From Burkholderiales bacterium (GTDB lineage Bacteria; Pseudomonadota; Gammaproteobacteria; Burkholderiales; Burkholderiaceae_C), in contig JACPUE010000028.1 in assembly GCA_016192425.1 (NCBI GenBank), positions 62,001-126,000 on the forward strand: a stretch of 64,000 nucleotides of DNA, in the 5' to 3' direction. Position numbers and translations under genes: made by a program. The notes beneath the pieces were generated by a model that saw only the letters and a list, made by a program, of their open reading frames with translations, was not told the DNA's origin and made no database searches. This document shows, piece after piece, positions 47,178 through 56,112 of this stretch. Position 1 is the first letter of the stretch. Every line of letters begins with the position of its first letter.

Positions 47178-47218
47178 AGATCAAGAAGGGGCGGCAGTGC
47201 AAGAGCCGCCAGCCCGGT

Positions 47219-47926
47219 TCAGCGCGGCGCGGCGGGTGACGCTGCAGGCACCGTAGCGGTGGCGGCCTGCGCCGGTGCTGGGGCTGCGCGCGCTGCCCAC
47301 AGCTCCTTGAGCTGCACCAGCTCGGCATCAAAGCGCTGGTGCACGCGGCGCTTTTCCTGGTCCTGCCCGGCGATGAAGCGCTGCTGCTCGGCGACTTCTT
47401 CGGTGTTTTCGAGCAGTTGGCGCTGCAATTGCATGGGGGCCTTGGCGGGATCCTTGCGGTAGAACTCCATCTCCACGTCGATCTTCTTGCGCCGCTCCTG
47501 CAGTTCGGCAATGCGCTTCTTGGCCGTGGCCGTGACCTCATCGACATGCGTGATCGCAGCGGCGCGTTCGGCATCGTGGGCGGCCTTGTCGGGGTAGCGC
47601 GCCAGCAGCACGCGCTCGCGGCGGCGCTCCTCGGCAATGCGGTTGCGCTCTTCCAGATTCTTGCGCCGCTGGATTTCCAGGGCTTCGCGCTCATGCTCGG
47701 TGAGCGTGGGGCCGATCACGCGGCGCACGGTGCCCGTGGGGCCGAGTTCGCGCTGCTCGCGGTCTATGCATTCGGGAATAGGGCGGTCAGAGGTCAGGCG
47801 CCTGCCGCTTTTGTCCACGCAGGAATAAATGCCGGACGCAGGCGTAACGGGCTGCGCCAGGGCAACCGTCCCCAAGGCCGCCAGCAGCAGGCCCGCAACC
47901 GTAGGACACCCGCGAAGAACGTTCAA
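47219..47926 (-). CDS. Exported DUF4124-like coiled-coil protein
   Basis: A 235-residue protein with a signal peptide (MNVLRGCPTVAGLLLAALGTVALA). The mature N-terminus, SGIYSCVDKSGRRLTSDRPIPEC, resembles the DUF4124 cell-surface module with two cysteines. Then follow charged helices (ALEIQRRKNLEERNRIAEE and onward) predicted to form coiled coil, ending in an Ala/Pro-rich tail. A TTG start at 47926 has AAGGA 7 nt upstream; a GTG at 47947 inside the pyrE 3' end is possible. Function unknown. It follows pyrE by 4 bp. Confidence 0.7.
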   Translation of the reverse strand: MNVLRGCPTVAGLLLAALGTVALAQPVTPASGIYSCVDKSGRRLTSDRPIPECIDREQRELGPTGTVRRVIGPTLTEHEREALEIQRRKNLEERNRIAEERRRERVLLARYPDKAAHDAERAAAITHVDEVTATAKKRIAELQERRKKIDVEMEFYRKDPAKAPMQLQRQLLENTEEVAEQQRFIAGQDQEKRRVHQRFDAELVQLKELWAARAAPAPAQAATATVPAASPAAPR

Positions 47927-47930
47927 TGCA

Positions 47931-48629
47931 TCATCCTTGGTGGACACCGTAACGCTGGCGGTAGGCCAACACCCGTTCATGGTGGGGTGCCATTTCGCCC
48001 CCGCCATGGTGCGATAGATAAAGCAATAAGTCTGCCAGTGTAGCGATAGCACAGACCTTCAGCCCGAGTTGCTCGCGCACGTACTGCACGGCACTGTACG
48101 GCACATCCTGGCCATTCTCGGTGGCTTTTTCCTGGCGGTCCAGCGCAATGGCCACGGCGTGGGGCGTGGCGCCTGCGCTGCGGATCAGGGCGATGGACTC
48201 GCGCGCCGCCGTGCCGGCCGACATCACATCGTCCACGATGAGCACGCGGCCGCGCAGCGGCGCGCCCACCAGCATGCCGCCCTCACCGTGGTCCTTGGCT
48301 TCCTTGCGGTTGTAGGCAAAGGGCACGTTGCGCCCCAGCCGCGCCAGCTCCACCGCCACCGTGGCGGCCAGCGGAATGCCCTTGTAGGCCGGGCCGAACA
48401 CCATGTCGAACTCGATGCCGCTGGCCAGCAGGGCTTTTGCATAGAATTGCGCGAGGCGGCCAAGTTTGCTGCCATCATCGAACAGCCCGGCATTGAAAAA
48501 ATACGGGCTCATGCGGCCCGCCTTGGTTTTGAACTCGCCAAACCGCAGAACGCCGGACTCCACGGCAAACTGCACAAAATCCTGCGCCAGACCGTCATCC
48601 GAAGCGGTGGGCATGCCTTGATCGACCAT
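47931..48629 (-). CDS. pyrE: Orotate phosphoribosyltransferase
   Basis: A 232-residue enzyme joining orotate and PRPP in pyrimidine synthesis. S-G-V-L-R-F-G-E-F-x-x-K-A-G-R-x-S-P-Y-F-F-N is the N-terminal substrate segment, Y-K-G-I-P-L-A and F-A-Y-N-R-K-E-A-K-D-H-G-E-G are the loop motifs, and VLIVDDVMSAGTA is the PRPP motif (about residues 130-142). The C-terminus Y-R-x-R-Y-G-V is the usual end. The start is 12 bp or less from the exonuclease start on the other strand, so each promoter lies inside the neighbouring gene. Confidence 0.96.
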   Translation of the reverse strand: MVDQGMPTASDDGLAQDFVQFAVESGVLRFGEFKTKAGRMSPYFFNAGLFDDGSKLGRLAQFYAKALLASGIEFDMVFGPAYKGIPLAATVAVELARLGRNVPFAYNRKEAKDHGEGGMLVGAPLRGRVLIVDDVMSAGTAARESIALIRSAGATPHAVAIALDRQEKATENGQDVPYSAVQYVREQLGLKVCAIATLADLLLYLSHHGGGEMAPHHERVLAYRQRYGVHQG

Positions 48630-48641
48630 GGAGTGATTCCC

Positions 48642-49445
48642 TTGTTCCGTTTAACCAGCCTCAACCTCAACGGCATCCGCTCTGCCGCCACCAAAGGCGT
48701 GGAGCCCTGGATCGCCGCCACTGGCCCGGATTGTATTTGCGTGCAGGAAGTCAAGGCCCAGGCGGCTGATGTCCGGGGCCGCTTCGAGCAGCTGGCGGGG
48801 CTGCAGGGCCACTTTCATTTTGCCGAGAAGAAGGGCTACTCGGGCGTGGGCGTCTATACGCGGCACGAGCCCAGCGATGTGATCGCAGGCTTTGGCAGCC
48901 CCGAGTTCGACGCCGAAGGCCGCTACCTGGAACTGCGCTTTGACACCCCCCAGCGCAAGCTGTCCATCATCAGCGCGTACTTTCCCAGCGGATCCTCGGG
49001 CGAAGAGCGGCAGGAGGCCAAGTTCCGCTTTCTGGACCAGTTCCACCCGCATCTCATGCACGCCAAGGCGCAGCGGGACTTCATCCTGTGCGGCGACGTA
49101 AACATCGCCCACCAGCAGATCGACCTGAAGAACTGGCGCAGCAACCAGAAGAACAGCGGCTTTTTGCCCGAAGAGCGCGCCTGGATGACAAAGTTGTTGC
49201 ACACAACTGACCCGGACGGCGGTTTGGTGGACGTTTACCGCCAGCTCCACCCCCACACCACCGACGAGGCCTACACCTGGTGGAGCAACCGGGGCCAGGC
49301 CTGGGCCAACAACGTGGGCTGGCGGCTGGACTACCACTTGGCGTCCCCCCACCTGGCCGCCACGGCGCGCACGGCCCAGGTGTACAAAGAGCAGCGCTTC
49401 AGCGACCATGCGCCGCTGACCATCGACTACGGCTTTGGCCTGTAA
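48642..49445 (+). CDS. xth: Exodeoxyribonuclease III / AP endonuclease
   Basis: A 267-residue endonuclease/exonuclease/phosphatase-fold enzyme that repairs abasic sites. T-S-L-N-L-N-G-I-R-S-A begins it; E39-type metal ligand in CVQEVKAQ, Y-S-G-V-G-V-Y-T, G-D-V-N-I-A-H-Q and the final S-D-H-A-P-L-T (catalytic D-H) are intact. TTG 48642 with GGAG 8 nt upstream is chosen; a GTG at 48633 is the alternative. It is divergent from pyrE at very short distance. Confidence 0.9.
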   Translation: MFRLTSLNLNGIRSAATKGVEPWIAATGPDCICVQEVKAQAADVRGRFEQLAGLQGHFHFAEKKGYSGVGVYTRHEPSDVIAGFGSPEFDAEGRYLELRFDTPQRKLSIISAYFPSGSSGEERQEAKFRFLDQFHPHLMHAKAQRDFILCGDVNIAHQQIDLKNWRSNQKNSGFLPEERAWMTKLLHTTDPDGGLVDVYRQLHPHTTDEAYTWWSNRGQAWANNVGWRLDYHLASPHLAATARTAQVYKEQRFSDHAPLTIDYGFGL

Positions 49446-49519
49446 AACCGGGTGCCAGCCACCCCGCCCTGGTTGCATGTTGTAACCTGTAGGCATGTAC
49501 CCACTCACGGCCCCACGCC

Positions 49520-51475
49520 ATGGCAGACATCCCCGTCCAGGATTCCGGTTCCAGCCAGTACTTCGAGCCCTGCAACACCGATGAGCTGTGGGACTTGGTG
49601 ACCTCGCCGCACCCGGTGGTGGGCAGGGCACGGCATTTGGGGGAGGCGCTGATCAACGCGGGCATGCTGCAGCCCAACGATTTGATGCAGAGCCTGCGCT
49701 TCCAGCAAAGCGAGCGCGACCGGGGCCGCCAGCGGCCCATAGGCCAGATCCTGGCGGAACTGGGGCTGGTGTCGCAGGATCAGTTGCGCCAGGCGATTGC
49801 GGTGTGGCTGGGCGACTATGTGGTGCACCCCGGCCGTTTGCAGCCCGACCCGGTGGCCGTGGCGCTGGTGCCGCGCACCGTGGCCGAGCGCGAGTCGGTG
49901 CTGCCGCTGCTGGCACGCGACGATGCGCTGGTGGTGCTGATGGCCGACCCCAGCGACCGCACCCTGCTCGACGAGCTGCGCTTTCTGAGCCAGCGCCGCC
50001 TGGTACCGCTGCAGGCCGCACCCGGCACGCTGATGCCCGCCATTGCCAAGGCCTACAGCGTGCACACCGACGCCCCCAAGGAAGCCAGCACCAATGGCGC
50101 TGTGCGCAACGGGGCGGCAGGCAACGCCAGCGCCGCCACAGCCGCGCGCCCCAGTTCGCAGGAGCTGGTCAGCAACCTCAGCAACATGGCGGCGGAATCC
50201 GATGCCGTGGCGACCGATGTGGTGACCGAGTCGGACAACACGCTGGTGCGGCTGATCAACTCCATCATCGACGAGGCCATTGCGCACCGCGCATCGGACA
50301 TCCACATCGAGACCGAGCCTGCGCCCGGCAACGTGCGCGTGCGCCTGCGCATCGATGGCGACCTGGTGCCCTACCTGGAGCTGCCCGCACGTTTTCGCTA
50401 TGCCATGGTGGCACGCATCAAGATCATGGCAACCATGGACATTGCCGAGCACCGCAAACCGCAGGACGGCAAGATCGACTTCTCGCGCTTTGGCGGGCCG
50501 CCGGTGGAGCTGCGCGTCGTCACGGTGCCTACGTCGCGCGGCCTGGAGGACGTGGTGCTGCGCCTGCTGGCCGGTGCCAAGCCGCTGCCGCTGGAGAACA
50601 TCGGCCTGAGCCCGGCCAACCTGCATGCGCTGCGCGAAGTGGTCAAAAAGCCCTACGGCCTGGTGCTGGTGGTGGGCCCCACGGGCTGCGGCAAGACGAC
50701 GACGCTGCATTCGGTGATCCGCGACCTCAACACCTCCAGCCGCAAGATCTGGACGGCGGAAGACCCGATCGAGATCACCCAGAGCGGCCTGCGCCAGGTG
50801 CAGATGAACGCGCGTATCGGCTGGACCTTTGCGGCGGCCATGCGCACTTTTTTGCGCGCCGACCCCGACGTGATCATGATCGGCGAAATGCGCGACGAGG
50901 AGACCGCACGCATCGCCATTGAGGCCTCGCTCACCGGCCACCTGGTGCTCTCGACACTGCACACCAACTCGGCGCCCGAGAGCATTGCGCGCCTGCTGGA
51001 GATCGGGCTGGATCCGTTCAACTTCTCGGACTCGCTGCTCGCCATCCTGGCCCAGCGCCTGGTGCGCCGCCTGTGCACCCAGTGCCGCGAACCCCATGCC
51101 GCAAACCTTGACACGCTGCAGGCCATGGCCTCGCAGTACCTGGACAGCAGCGCCGCCAACAGCGCCGATGCGCGCGATGCGCTCATCGCACGCTGGCGCA
51201 AAACCTACGGCAAGGAAGACGGCAGCATCACGCTATGGCGCCGCCAGGGCTGCGCCCAGTGCGAATCGCACGGCTACCGTGGGCGCATGGGCATCCACGA
51301 GCTGATGCTGAGCGACGAACCGATCCGCCAGCACATCCGCCACCGTTCCTCGGCCACCGAAATCCGCCTCTCCGCGCTGGCCGCAGGCATGCAGACGCTG
51401 CGCCAGGACGGCATCGAGAAAGTGCTGCAAGGCCTGACCGACATGTCCGAAGTGACGGCAGCCACCAACCTGTGA
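49520..51475 (+). CDS. GspE/PulE/PilB-type secretion ATPase
   Basis: A 651-residue type II secretion or type IV pilus assembly ATPase. An N-terminal T2SSE_N domain (about residues 45-180) is joined by a Ser/Ala/Asn-rich linker to the ATPase domain: ASDIHIETE, Walker A GPTGCGKTTTLHS (about 385), Walker B-type D-P-D-V-I-M-I-G-E-M-R-D, and His box L-V-L-S-T-L-H-T-N. Two C-x-x-C pairs (CTQC and CAQC) form the zinc site, then G-Y-R-G-R-M-G-I-H-E. No other secretion genes are close, so it is an orphan. Confidence 0.9.
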   Translation: MADIPVQDSGSSQYFEPCNTDELWDLVTSPHPVVGRARHLGEALINAGMLQPNDLMQSLRFQQSERDRGRQRPIGQILAELGLVSQDQLRQAIAVWLGDYVVHPGRLQPDPVAVALVPRTVAERESVLPLLARDDALVVLMADPSDRTLLDELRFLSQRRLVPLQAAPGTLMPAIAKAYSVHTDAPKEASTNGAVRNGAAGNASAATAARPSSQELVSNLSNMAAESDAVATDVVTESDNTLVRLINSIIDEAIAHRASDIHIETEPAPGNVRVRLRIDGDLVPYLELPARFRYAMVARIKIMATMDIAEHRKPQDGKIDFSRFGGPPVELRVVTVPTSRGLEDVVLRLLAGAKPLPLENIGLSPANLHALREVVKKPYGLVLVVGPTGCGKTTTLHSVIRDLNTSSRKIWTAEDPIEITQSGLRQVQMNARIGWTFAAAMRTFLRADPDVIMIGEMRDEETARIAIEASLTGHLVLSTLHTNSAPESIARLLEIGLDPFNFSDSLLAILAQRLVRRLCTQCREPHAANLDTLQAMASQYLDSSAANSADARDALIARWRKTYGKEDGSITLWRRQGCAQCESHGYRGRMGIHELMLSDEPIRQHIRHRSSATEIRLSALAAGMQTLRQDGIEKVLQGLTDMSEVTAATNL

Positions 51476-51493
51476 GCCGCGCGCCGCGGCGCG

Positions 51494-51991
51494 CTACGCA
51501 GCCGGGCCGTAGCGGTCCAGCGGAACCTGCAGGCCCACCTTGAGGCAGCCCAGCGCCACCGAGGTGCGAAAGCGCCGCACGTTGTCGTCGCCGCCGAACA
51601 GGCGCCCCGTCAGCGCCTCGTAGTCGGCCATGGTGGAGGCTGTGATGACCAGAAGGTAGTCCGCCTCGCCGGTGATGGCGTAGCACTGCTGCACCGCCGC
51701 CTCGTCCGCGATGCGCTGGCGCAGACCCGCCGTGCGCAGCGGGTGCTCGTCGTGCACATGCACTTCCACCAGCAGCGTGAGCGGGCGCCCGAGCTGGCTC
51801 GCGTCGAGCTGTGCCGCCTCGGCGCGGATTACGCCGCTCTCGCGCAGGCGCCGGATACGCCTCTGCACCGCCGGGGCGGACAGGTGCACCGCCTGCGCGA
51901 TCTCGCGCTGCGGCGTGGTGTTGCCGCGCTGCAGGATGTCGAGGATGGCCAGGTCGAAGGCGTCGAGCTTCAGGGATTCGGCGGCGGGCAC
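51494..51991 (-). CDS. Lrp/AsnC-family transcriptional regulator
   Basis: A 165-residue regulator with an N-terminal helix-turn-helix (LDAFDLAILDILQRGNTTPQ ... LSAPAVQRRIRRLRESGVI) and a C-terminal RAM domain (L-L-V-E-V-H-V ... C-Y-A-I-T-G-E-A-D-Y-L-L-V). GTG 51991 was chosen as the start because the conserved domain begins soon after; an ATG at 52066 would add about 25 unconserved residues and overlap the rhtA start. It is divergent from rhtA and probably regulates it in response to an amino acid. Confidence 0.85.
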   Translation of the reverse strand: MPAAESLKLDAFDLAILDILQRGNTTPQREIAQAVHLSAPAVQRRIRRLRESGVIRAEAAQLDASQLGRPLTLLVEVHVHDEHPLRTAGLRQRIADEAAVQQCYAITGEADYLLVITASTMADYEALTGRLFGGDDNVRRFRTSVALGCLKVGLQVPLDRYGPAA

Positions 51992-52064
51992 GTGCGAGTG
52001 AAAGTTGCGTTGATGGCCTGCAAATAGAGCAGAAACCGCGAGCGTAGCGCAATATATTTTCTGC

Positions 52065-52973
52065 ATGTCTGTTTCTCGCGCATCCCCGTTCATTCCGCTG
52101 CTGGCCATCTTCGGCTCGGTCACCTTCCTCGGCGTGGGCACCTCGTGGGCCAAGCACACGCTGTTTCCACTGGTCGGTGCGCAGGGCACCACGGCGGTGC
52201 GCGTGGGCTTCTCGGCGCTGCTGCTCCTGCTGCTGTGGCGCCCCTGGCGCTGGCGGCTGGCGCGCAGCGACCTGCGCGCCATCGCTTTGTATGGTGCGGC
52301 GCTCGGGCTGATGAACCTGACCTTCTACCTGTCGCTGCAAACGCTGCCCTTCGGCGTGGCCGTGGCCATCGAGTTCGCCGGGCCGCTGGCGGTGGCTGTG
52401 CTGTCGTCGCGCCGGGCGCTGGATTTCGTCTGGGTGCTGCTGGCGGTGGCGGGCCTGGGTCTGCTACTGCCGCTGGGGCACGATGTGAGCACGCTGGACC
52501 CGATGGGGGTGGGCTACGCGCTGGTGGCTGCCGTGTGCTGGGCCACCTACATCCTGTTCGGCAAGCGGGTGGGGCATCTGCACGCGGGCCTGTCGGTCTC
52601 GCTGGGCCTGACGGTGGCTGCGCTGGTGGTGCTGCCCGTGGGCTTGGCGCATTCCGGCATGGCGCTGTGGTCCTGGCCGGTACTGGCAGTGGGGCTGGGC
52701 GTGGCCGCGATCTCCAGCGCGGTGCCGATCTCGCTGGAGATGGTGGCGCTCAAGCGCCTGCCGCCGCAGGCCTTCGGCATCATGATCAGCATGGAGCCCG
52801 CCGTGGCTGCCGTGCTGGCGCTGGGGCTGCTGGACGAGCGCCTGAGCGTGACGCAGTGGGCGGCGATCGGCCTGATCGTGATGGCCTCGGTGGGCTGCGC
52901 CGCATCGGCACGCACGGCGCCCCAAGGGAACCGGCGCAGCGGCGCGGCCGCCGCGCCTACACTTGCGCCCTGA
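52065..52973 (+). CDS. rhtA: Threonine/homoserine exporter RhtA-like (EamA family)
   Basis: A 302-residue inner-membrane exporter with ten helices. It shares long segments with E. coli RhtA: W-A-K-H-T-L-F-P-L-V-G-A-Q-G-T-T-A-V-R, Y-L-S-L-Q-T-L-P-F-G-V-A-V-A-I-E-F-x-G-P-L-A-V-A, F-V-W-V-L-L-A-V and S-L-E-M-V-A-L-K-R-L-P. Divergent from an Lrp-type regulator, as often seen with amino-acid exporters. The ATG shares the palindrome CATG with a possible upstream start of that regulator. Confidence 0.85.
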   Translation: MSVSRASPFIPLLAIFGSVTFLGVGTSWAKHTLFPLVGAQGTTAVRVGFSALLLLLLWRPWRWRLARSDLRAIALYGAALGLMNLTFYLSLQTLPFGVAVAIEFAGPLAVAVLSSRRALDFVWVLLAVAGLGLLLPLGHDVSTLDPMGVGYALVAAVCWATYILFGKRVGHLHAGLSVSLGLTVAALVVLPVGLAHSGMALWSWPVLAVGLGVAAISSAVPISLEMVALKRLPPQAFGIMISMEPAVAAVLALGLLDERLSVTQWAAIGLIVMASVGCAASARTAPQGNRRSGAAAAPTLAP

Positions 52974-53007
52974 CTACCAGCCATCTGCAATCCTGCTTTG
53001 CGCCCCC

Positions 53008-53646
53008 ATGCTGCGTTACCTTACTGTTCCCGTCACGCCTTTCCAGCAAAACTGTTCCATCGTCTGGTGCGATGCCACCGGCCAGGCTGCCGTCATCGAC
53101 CCGGGCGGCGACCTCGACCTGCTGCTGTCGGAGATCCAGCGCCTGGGGCTCACGCTCAGCCAGATCTGGCTCACGCACGCCCACATCGACCATGCCGGCG
53201 GCACGGGCGAGCTGGCCCAACGGCTGCAGTTGCCCATCGTGGGGCCGCACCCGGGCGACCAGTTCTGGATCGACGGCCTGCCGCAGCAGAGCGCGATGTT
53301 CGGCTTCCCGCCCGCACAGCATTTCACGCCCACACGCTGGCTGCACGACGGCGACCAGGTGCAGATCGGCAACGAAACCCTGCAGGTGCGCCACTGCCCA
53401 GGCCACACGCCGGGGCATGTGGTGTTCCACGCGCCGCAGATCGAGCGCTGCTTCGTGGGTGACGTGCTGTTTGCGGGCAGCATTGGCCGTACCGATTTCC
53501 CGCAGGGCAACCACCAGCAGCTGATCGACAGCATCACCCAGCGCCTGTGGCCCATGGGGGATCAGACGGTGTTCATCCCCGGCCACGGGCCGGAGAGCAG
53601 CTTCGGCCGCGAGCGGCGCAGCAACCCCTACGTGGGCGGCACCTGA
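53008..53646 (+). CDS. Metallo-beta-lactamase-fold hydrolase, glyoxalase II-like
   Basis: A 212-residue MBL-fold enzyme with the binuclear metal signature THAHIDHAGG (H57, H59, D61, H62), then CPGHTPGHVVF, F-V-G-D-V-L-F-A-G-S-I-G-R-T-D-F-P and IPGHGPESS, all ligands present. Size and spacing match YcbL/type II glyoxalase-like hydrolases that split thioesters such as S-lactoylglutathione. It begins 34 bp after rhtA on the same strand, perhaps by readthrough. Confidence 0.88.
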   Translation: MLRYLTVPVTPFQQNCSIVWCDATGQAAVIDPGGDLDLLLSEIQRLGLTLSQIWLTHAHIDHAGGTGELAQRLQLPIVGPHPGDQFWIDGLPQQSAMFGFPPAQHFTPTRWLHDGDQVQIGNETLQVRHCPGHTPGHVVFHAPQIERCFVGDVLFAGSIGRTDFPQGNHQQLIDSITQRLWPMGDQTVFIPGHGPESSFGRERRSNPYVGGT

Positions 53647-53655
53647 GGTTTCAAC

Positions 53656-53717
53656 CGTTTTTTGGCCTCCAGCGCCCGTATATCAAGCGCTAGCAGCTAT
53701 ATTTTTAATAGCAAACA
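53656..53717 (+). repeat. Dispersed repeat, family A
   Basis: TTTTTTGGCCTCCAGCGCCC, then ATCAAGCGCTAGCAGCTATA and AATAGCAAA: the clearest copy in the window, between two convergent genes, 10 bp after the MBL stop. Its last base reaches the stop of the M48 gene. Confidence 0.85.
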
Positions 53718-54563
53718 TCATCCCCGCACAGCGGCTTCGTACAGCTTTTGCACCTTGGGCAGGTTGTCTTGCAGCTCACGGATGCGGTCGGGTCCGCTGG
53801 GGTGGGTGGAGAGGAAGGCCAGGCCGCCCTTGCCGCCCGTGGCCTGGCCCATCTTCTGCCACAGGCTCACGCTGGCGGCAGGCTGGTAGGCCGCGCGGGC
53901 GGCCAGTTCCAGGCCCACCAGGTCGGCCTCGCTTTCGTCGCTGCGGCTGAACTTGAGCGTGAGCAACTGCCCGCCCAGGTTGGCGGCCAACTGCCCCATA
54001 TCCCCCAGGCCCAGCAGCTGCGCACCCAGGCGCAGGCCCAGGTTGGTGGCCTGGGTCTTGGCCAGGCGCTCGCGGGCGTGCTCGCGCAGCGCGTGGGCCA
54101 TTTCGTGGCCCATGACCATGGCGGTCTCGTCGTCGGTCAGGCGCAACTGGTCCAGGATGCCGGTGAAGAACGCAATCTTGCCGCCCGGCATGCAGAACGC
54201 GTTGATCTGCTTGCTGGCAATGAGGTTGACCTCCCAGCGCCAATGGCGCGCACGGTCGTTCCACGGCGCGGTGAAGGGGATGAGGCGCCGTGCAATGGCA
54301 TGCAGGCGTTCGAGCTGCGGGTGCCCGGGCGGCGCCAGCGCGCGCTGCGCACGGGCCTGGGCGAGCAGCGGGTTGTACTGCTGCGTGGCCGAGGACTCCA
54401 GCGTTTCCGCCGGCACGAGGCGGCGCATGCCCGAGGCCGATCCCACGTCCACCTGGGCCCATGCCGGTGCGGCTGCACCAGCGGCAGCGGCCAGCACAAA
54501 GGCGCGGCGCGCCTGCCAGGGGGACGAAGGGGCGGCGGTGGGTGAAGGGCAGAGGAAGCACAT
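53718..54563 (-). CDS. M48-family metalloprotease
   Basis: A 281-residue exported zinc protease, HtpX/BepA/LoiP-like core. A basic N-terminus and hydrophobic stretch (FVLAAAAGAAAPAWA) form a signal peptide. The zinc motif HEMAH is at 153-157, the third ligand in D-E-S-E-A-D-L-V-G-L-E, and N-A-F-C-M-P-G-G-K-I-A-F-F-T-G precedes them as usual. It has no membrane helix beyond the signal, so it is likely periplasmic, in outer-membrane protein quality control. Divergent from the AmpG-like gene by 30 bp. Confidence 0.88.
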   Translation of the reverse strand: MCFLCPSPTAAPSSPWQARRAFVLAAAAGAAAPAWAQVDVGSASGMRRLVPAETLESSATQQYNPLLAQARAQRALAPPGHPQLERLHAIARRLIPFTAPWNDRARHWRWEVNLIASKQINAFCMPGGKIAFFTGILDQLRLTDDETAMVMGHEMAHALREHARERLAKTQATNLGLRLGAQLLGLGDMGQLAANLGGQLLTLKFSRSDESEADLVGLELAARAAYQPAASVSLWQKMGQATGGKGGLAFLSTHPSGPDRIRELQDNLPKVQKLYEAAVRG

Positions 54564-54593
54564 GCGGGAATAATAGTCAAAACACTGCACCCC

Positions 54594-55961
54594 ATGCCGC
54601 CCACACCCACGCCTTCCCTCGCCACACCGCACTTGTCCTGGCTCCAGACGCTGCGCGTGTACCTCGAACCCGCCAGCCTGCGCATGCTGACGCTGGGCTT
54701 TTCGGCCGGGCTGCCGCTGCTGCTGGTGCTGGGCACGCTGAGCTTTCGCCTGCGCGAGGCGGGCATTGACCGCAGCACCATCGGGTATCTGAGCTGGGTG
54801 GGCCTGGCCTATGGCTTCAAATGGGCCTGGGCGCCGCTGGTGGACCGGCTGCCGCTGCCGCTGCTCACACGCGTGCTGGGGCGGCGGCGCAGCTGGCTGC
54901 TGCTGTCGCAATGCCTGGTGGTGGCCGGGCTGGCGGGCATGGCGCTGGCCGACCCGCGCCAGGCGCTGGGCCCCGTGGTGGCCTGTGCGCTGGTGGTGGC
55001 GTTTGCATCGGCCACGCAGGACATTGCGCTGGACGCCTTCCGCATCGAATCGGCCGACACCACCCGCCAGGCAGCCCTGGCCGCCGCGTACCAGACGGGC
55101 TACCGGCTGGCGATGATCTGGGCCGGTGCCGGCGTGCTGTGGATTGCCGCGCGTGCCGAGGCCCCCGCACTGGCGGGCGCAACCGCTGCAACGGTGGGCG
55201 GCGCAGCCTACCAGAACGGCGCCTGGCAGACGGCGTACCTGGTGATGGCGGCGTCCATGGCCGTGGGCATGGTCACGGTGCTGTTCTCGCGTGAGCCCCG
55301 GCCCATGGAGCTGCCCCCGGCGCGCAACGCCGCCGAGTGGCTGCGCGGCGCGCTGCTGGAGCCGTTTGCCGACTTCGTGCGCCGCTACCGCTGGCAGGCG
55401 GCGCTGATCCTGGCGCTGATCGCCGTGTACCGCATCAGCGATGTGGTGATGGGCATCATGGCCAACCCCTTTTACGTGGACATGGGCTACACCAAGGACG
55501 AGGTGGCCGCGGTGACCAAGGTGTATGGCGTGGTGATGACGCTGGTGGGCGCTTTTGTGGGCGGATCGCTCTCCATGCGCTTTGGCGTGATGCGCATCCT
55601 GATGCTGGGCGCCCTGCTGAGCGCCTGCACCAACCTGCTGTTTGCCTGGCTGGCGGGGCACGGGCACGACGTGACGGCACTCATCGCCGTGGTCTCGGCC
55701 GACAACCTGGCCAGCGGCATTGCATCGGCGGCGTTCGTCGCCTACCTCTCCAGCCTGACCAACGTAAGCTATTCGGCCACGCAGTACGCACTGTTCAGTT
55801 CGATGATGCTGCTGCTGCCCAAGTTCGTGGCGGGCTTTTCGGGCGACTACGTCAACGCCTTCGGCTACGCGCAGTTCTTTGTGTCCACCGCGCTGCTGGG
55901 GCTGCCGGTACTGGTGCTGGTGTGGCTGGCATCCAGAGCCAAATCAGCCTCCAGCGCTTGA
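54594..55961 (+). CDS. ampG: AmpG-like muropeptide permease (MFS)
   Basis: A 455-residue major-facilitator protein with about 12-14 helices. L-G-F-S-A-G-L-P-L-L-L-V-L-G-T-L-S-F-R-L-R-E-A-G-I-D, G-L-A-Y-G-F-K-W-A-W-A-P-L-V-D-R and A-T-Q-D-I-A-L-D-A-F-R-I are the diagnostic AmpG segments. It imports anhydro-muropeptides for wall recycling, which agrees with murU elsewhere in the window. The last six codons and the stop are part of a family A repeat, so the C-terminal tail S-R-A-K-S-A-S-S-A is probably repeat-derived. Confidence 0.88.
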   Translation: MPPTPTPSLATPHLSWLQTLRVYLEPASLRMLTLGFSAGLPLLLVLGTLSFRLREAGIDRSTIGYLSWVGLAYGFKWAWAPLVDRLPLPLLTRVLGRRRSWLLLSQCLVVAGLAGMALADPRQALGPVVACALVVAFASATQDIALDAFRIESADTTRQAALAAAYQTGYRLAMIWAGAGVLWIAARAEAPALAGATAATVGGAAYQNGAWQTAYLVMAASMAVGMVTVLFSREPRPMELPPARNAAEWLRGALLEPFADFVRRYRWQAALILALIAVYRISDVVMGIMANPFYVDMGYTKDEVAAVTKVYGVVMTLVGAFVGGSLSMRFGVMRILMLGALLSACTNLLFAWLAGHGHDVTALIAVVSADNLASGIASAAFVAYLSSLTNVSYSATQYALFSSMMLLLPKFVAGFSGDYVNAFGYAQFFVSTALLGLPVLVLVWLASRAKSASSA

Positions 55962-55997
55962 TTGACAAGCGCAAGCAGCTATAAAATGTATAGCAGA
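55941..55997 (+). repeat. Dispersed repeat, family A, overlapping a stop codon
   Basis: AAATCAGCCTCCAGCGCTTG, ACAAGCGCAAGCAGCTATAA and GTATAGCAG match other copies. It encodes the last residues and the TGA of the AmpG-like gene and runs on into the intergenic region. Confidence 0.85.
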
Positions 55998-56112
55998 CCT
56001 TGTTCAATGCCTGCAGCACGTTTACCTGCGCTTTACGCGCAGGACAAGGCGGCATGACAGGCCGCAGGCATGATGCCTTTTGCCCCCCCATCCCTTCCCC
56101 TTTGCTGACGCC

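Noticed and set aside
47184-47212. GGCGGC ... GCCGCC inverted repeat between gatB and the DUF4124-like gene
   Set aside because: Short stem, long loop and no T run; not enough to call a terminator.
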